DNA from: Fibrobacter succinogenes | GTDB taxonomy: Bacteria > Fibrobacterota > Fibrobacteria > Fibrobacterales > Fibrobacteraceae | Length of the DNA stretch: 49,731 bases | Direction: 5' to 3' | NCBI GenBank assembly: GCA_902768325.1 | Contig: CACXKY010000017.1 | Span: forward strand, 1-49,731 | In this document: positions 49,393 through 49,731 of the stretch, piece by piece | Layout of the letters: the number at the start of each line of letters is the position of its first letter | Position numbering within the stretch: the stretch's first letter is position 1 | Position numbers and translations under genes: made by a program | The notes under the pieces: model-generated | The model's database searches: none | Told to the model about the DNA's origin: nothing | The model's input: the letters and a program-made list of their open reading frames with translations, nothing else

Positions 49393-49731
49393 TAAGGATG
49401 TGAGTGGAACGATGTTTACGTTTGAGGGAACGAACATTCCTGAACACCTTCTGCTTTATATCAGGTCTGCATTCCCGAATGTGGAAGATGTCGTGAATGG
49501 AGACGAAGAGTATGTTGAGTGGGGTGAGACGGACCTTTCAAAACAAATCAAGGCGGAAACTACGCCTGCCGAAAGCTTGAAGTTGCTTCGCACGACTTTT
49601 GGCTACACTCAGCAGCAGCTTGCGGATAAGGTAGGCATTACCAAGCAGCAGGTTTCTGCGATGGAGCGGGGTAGGGAGCCGATTGGCCGTAAGATGGCCC
49701 ACAGGCTCGCGAATGCCCTCGGAACGAGTTA
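49361..49731 (+). CDS. XRE-family HTH antitoxin (3' end at or beyond window edge)
   Basis: ATG at 49361 with GGAGG 6 nt upstream, inside the toxin gene. About 70 N-terminal residues (FTFEGTNIPEHLLLYIRSAF, acidic middle) are followed by a clear helix-turn-helix: LKLLRTTFGYTQQQLADKVG, then ITKQQVSAMERGREPIGRKM. The window ends on an incomplete codon TA, so the stop may be the very next base or further on. It is probably the antitoxin and autorepressor for the toxin before it. Confidence 0.85.
   Translation, partial: MLEAVKMRLTSKDVSGTMFTFEGTNIPEHLLLYIRSAFPNVEDVVNGDEEYVEWGETDLSKQIKAETTPAESLKLLRTTFGYTQQQLADKVGITKQQVSAMERGREPIGRKMAHRLANALGTS

Overview
The window reads as a chromosome segment of a Fibrobacter-type bacterium (herbivore gut, cellulolytic). 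The pointers are a FISUMP-domain protein with a serine-rich linker (a hallmark paralogous family of Fibrobacter succinogenes), a family 9 glycoside hydrolase, TAnnTTTG-type promoters like those of Bacteroidetes and relatives, and core genes rich in GC whose codons avoid TTA/CTA/TCA. This is judged by eye, without database searches.

Layout. 1-4.7 kb: thiamine genes (thiH, thiE), then a secreted M23/LysM peptidase with a DUF486 membrane protein, DUF4416 and a glutaminyl cyclase. 4.7-9.0 kb: metG, a nitroreductase and purB, whose frame is broken near the 3' end. 9.0-10 kb: a gene-poor stretch with a 103-bp tandem repeat, a 19-codon ORF with strong expression signals, tRNA-Pro(TGG) and repeated pieces of its 3' end. 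10-16.3 kb: trmFO between two copies of an ~85-bp repeat, a hypothetical gene, a stand-alone AICAR transformylase, a degenerate NifU-like protein and a DUF748 (AsmA-like) protein. 16.3-21.3 kb: GH9, a DUF218-like protein, rimI, tsaB and ddl. 21.3-38.6 kb: an accessory, more AT-rich block holding a GNAT toxin-like pair, the FISUMP protein and one 4963-residue LEPR-XLL/RTX-type surface protein. 38.7-46.5 kb: epimerase, purF, asd, ssb, NamZ-like, sodB and a lipoprotein. 46.5-49.7 kb: membrane and envelope proteins, an L,D-transpeptidase, a structured leader, a 63-aa ORF and a HigBA-like toxin-antitoxin pair cut by the window end.

Themes. De novo purine synthesis (purB, AICAR transformylase, purF) and cell-wall work (M23, Ddl, NamZ, YkuD) recur, but the genes are scattered in short operons rather than one cluster. 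tsaB and rimI form the usual tRNA/ribosome modification pair.

Most notable: (1) the giant protein changes codon usage abruptly at 34,400: its last 1,410 codons contain no TTA, CTA or TCA; (2) several genes carry a TAnnTTTG-like box 4-5 nt before ATG with no Shine-Dalgarno, suggesting leaderless mRNAs; (3) intergenic spaces hold word-array elements built around GNA-triloop hairpins and an ~85-bp repeat family; (4) thiE, purB and the FISUMP gene each look as if a short internal segment was lost, which could be real decay or assembly error.
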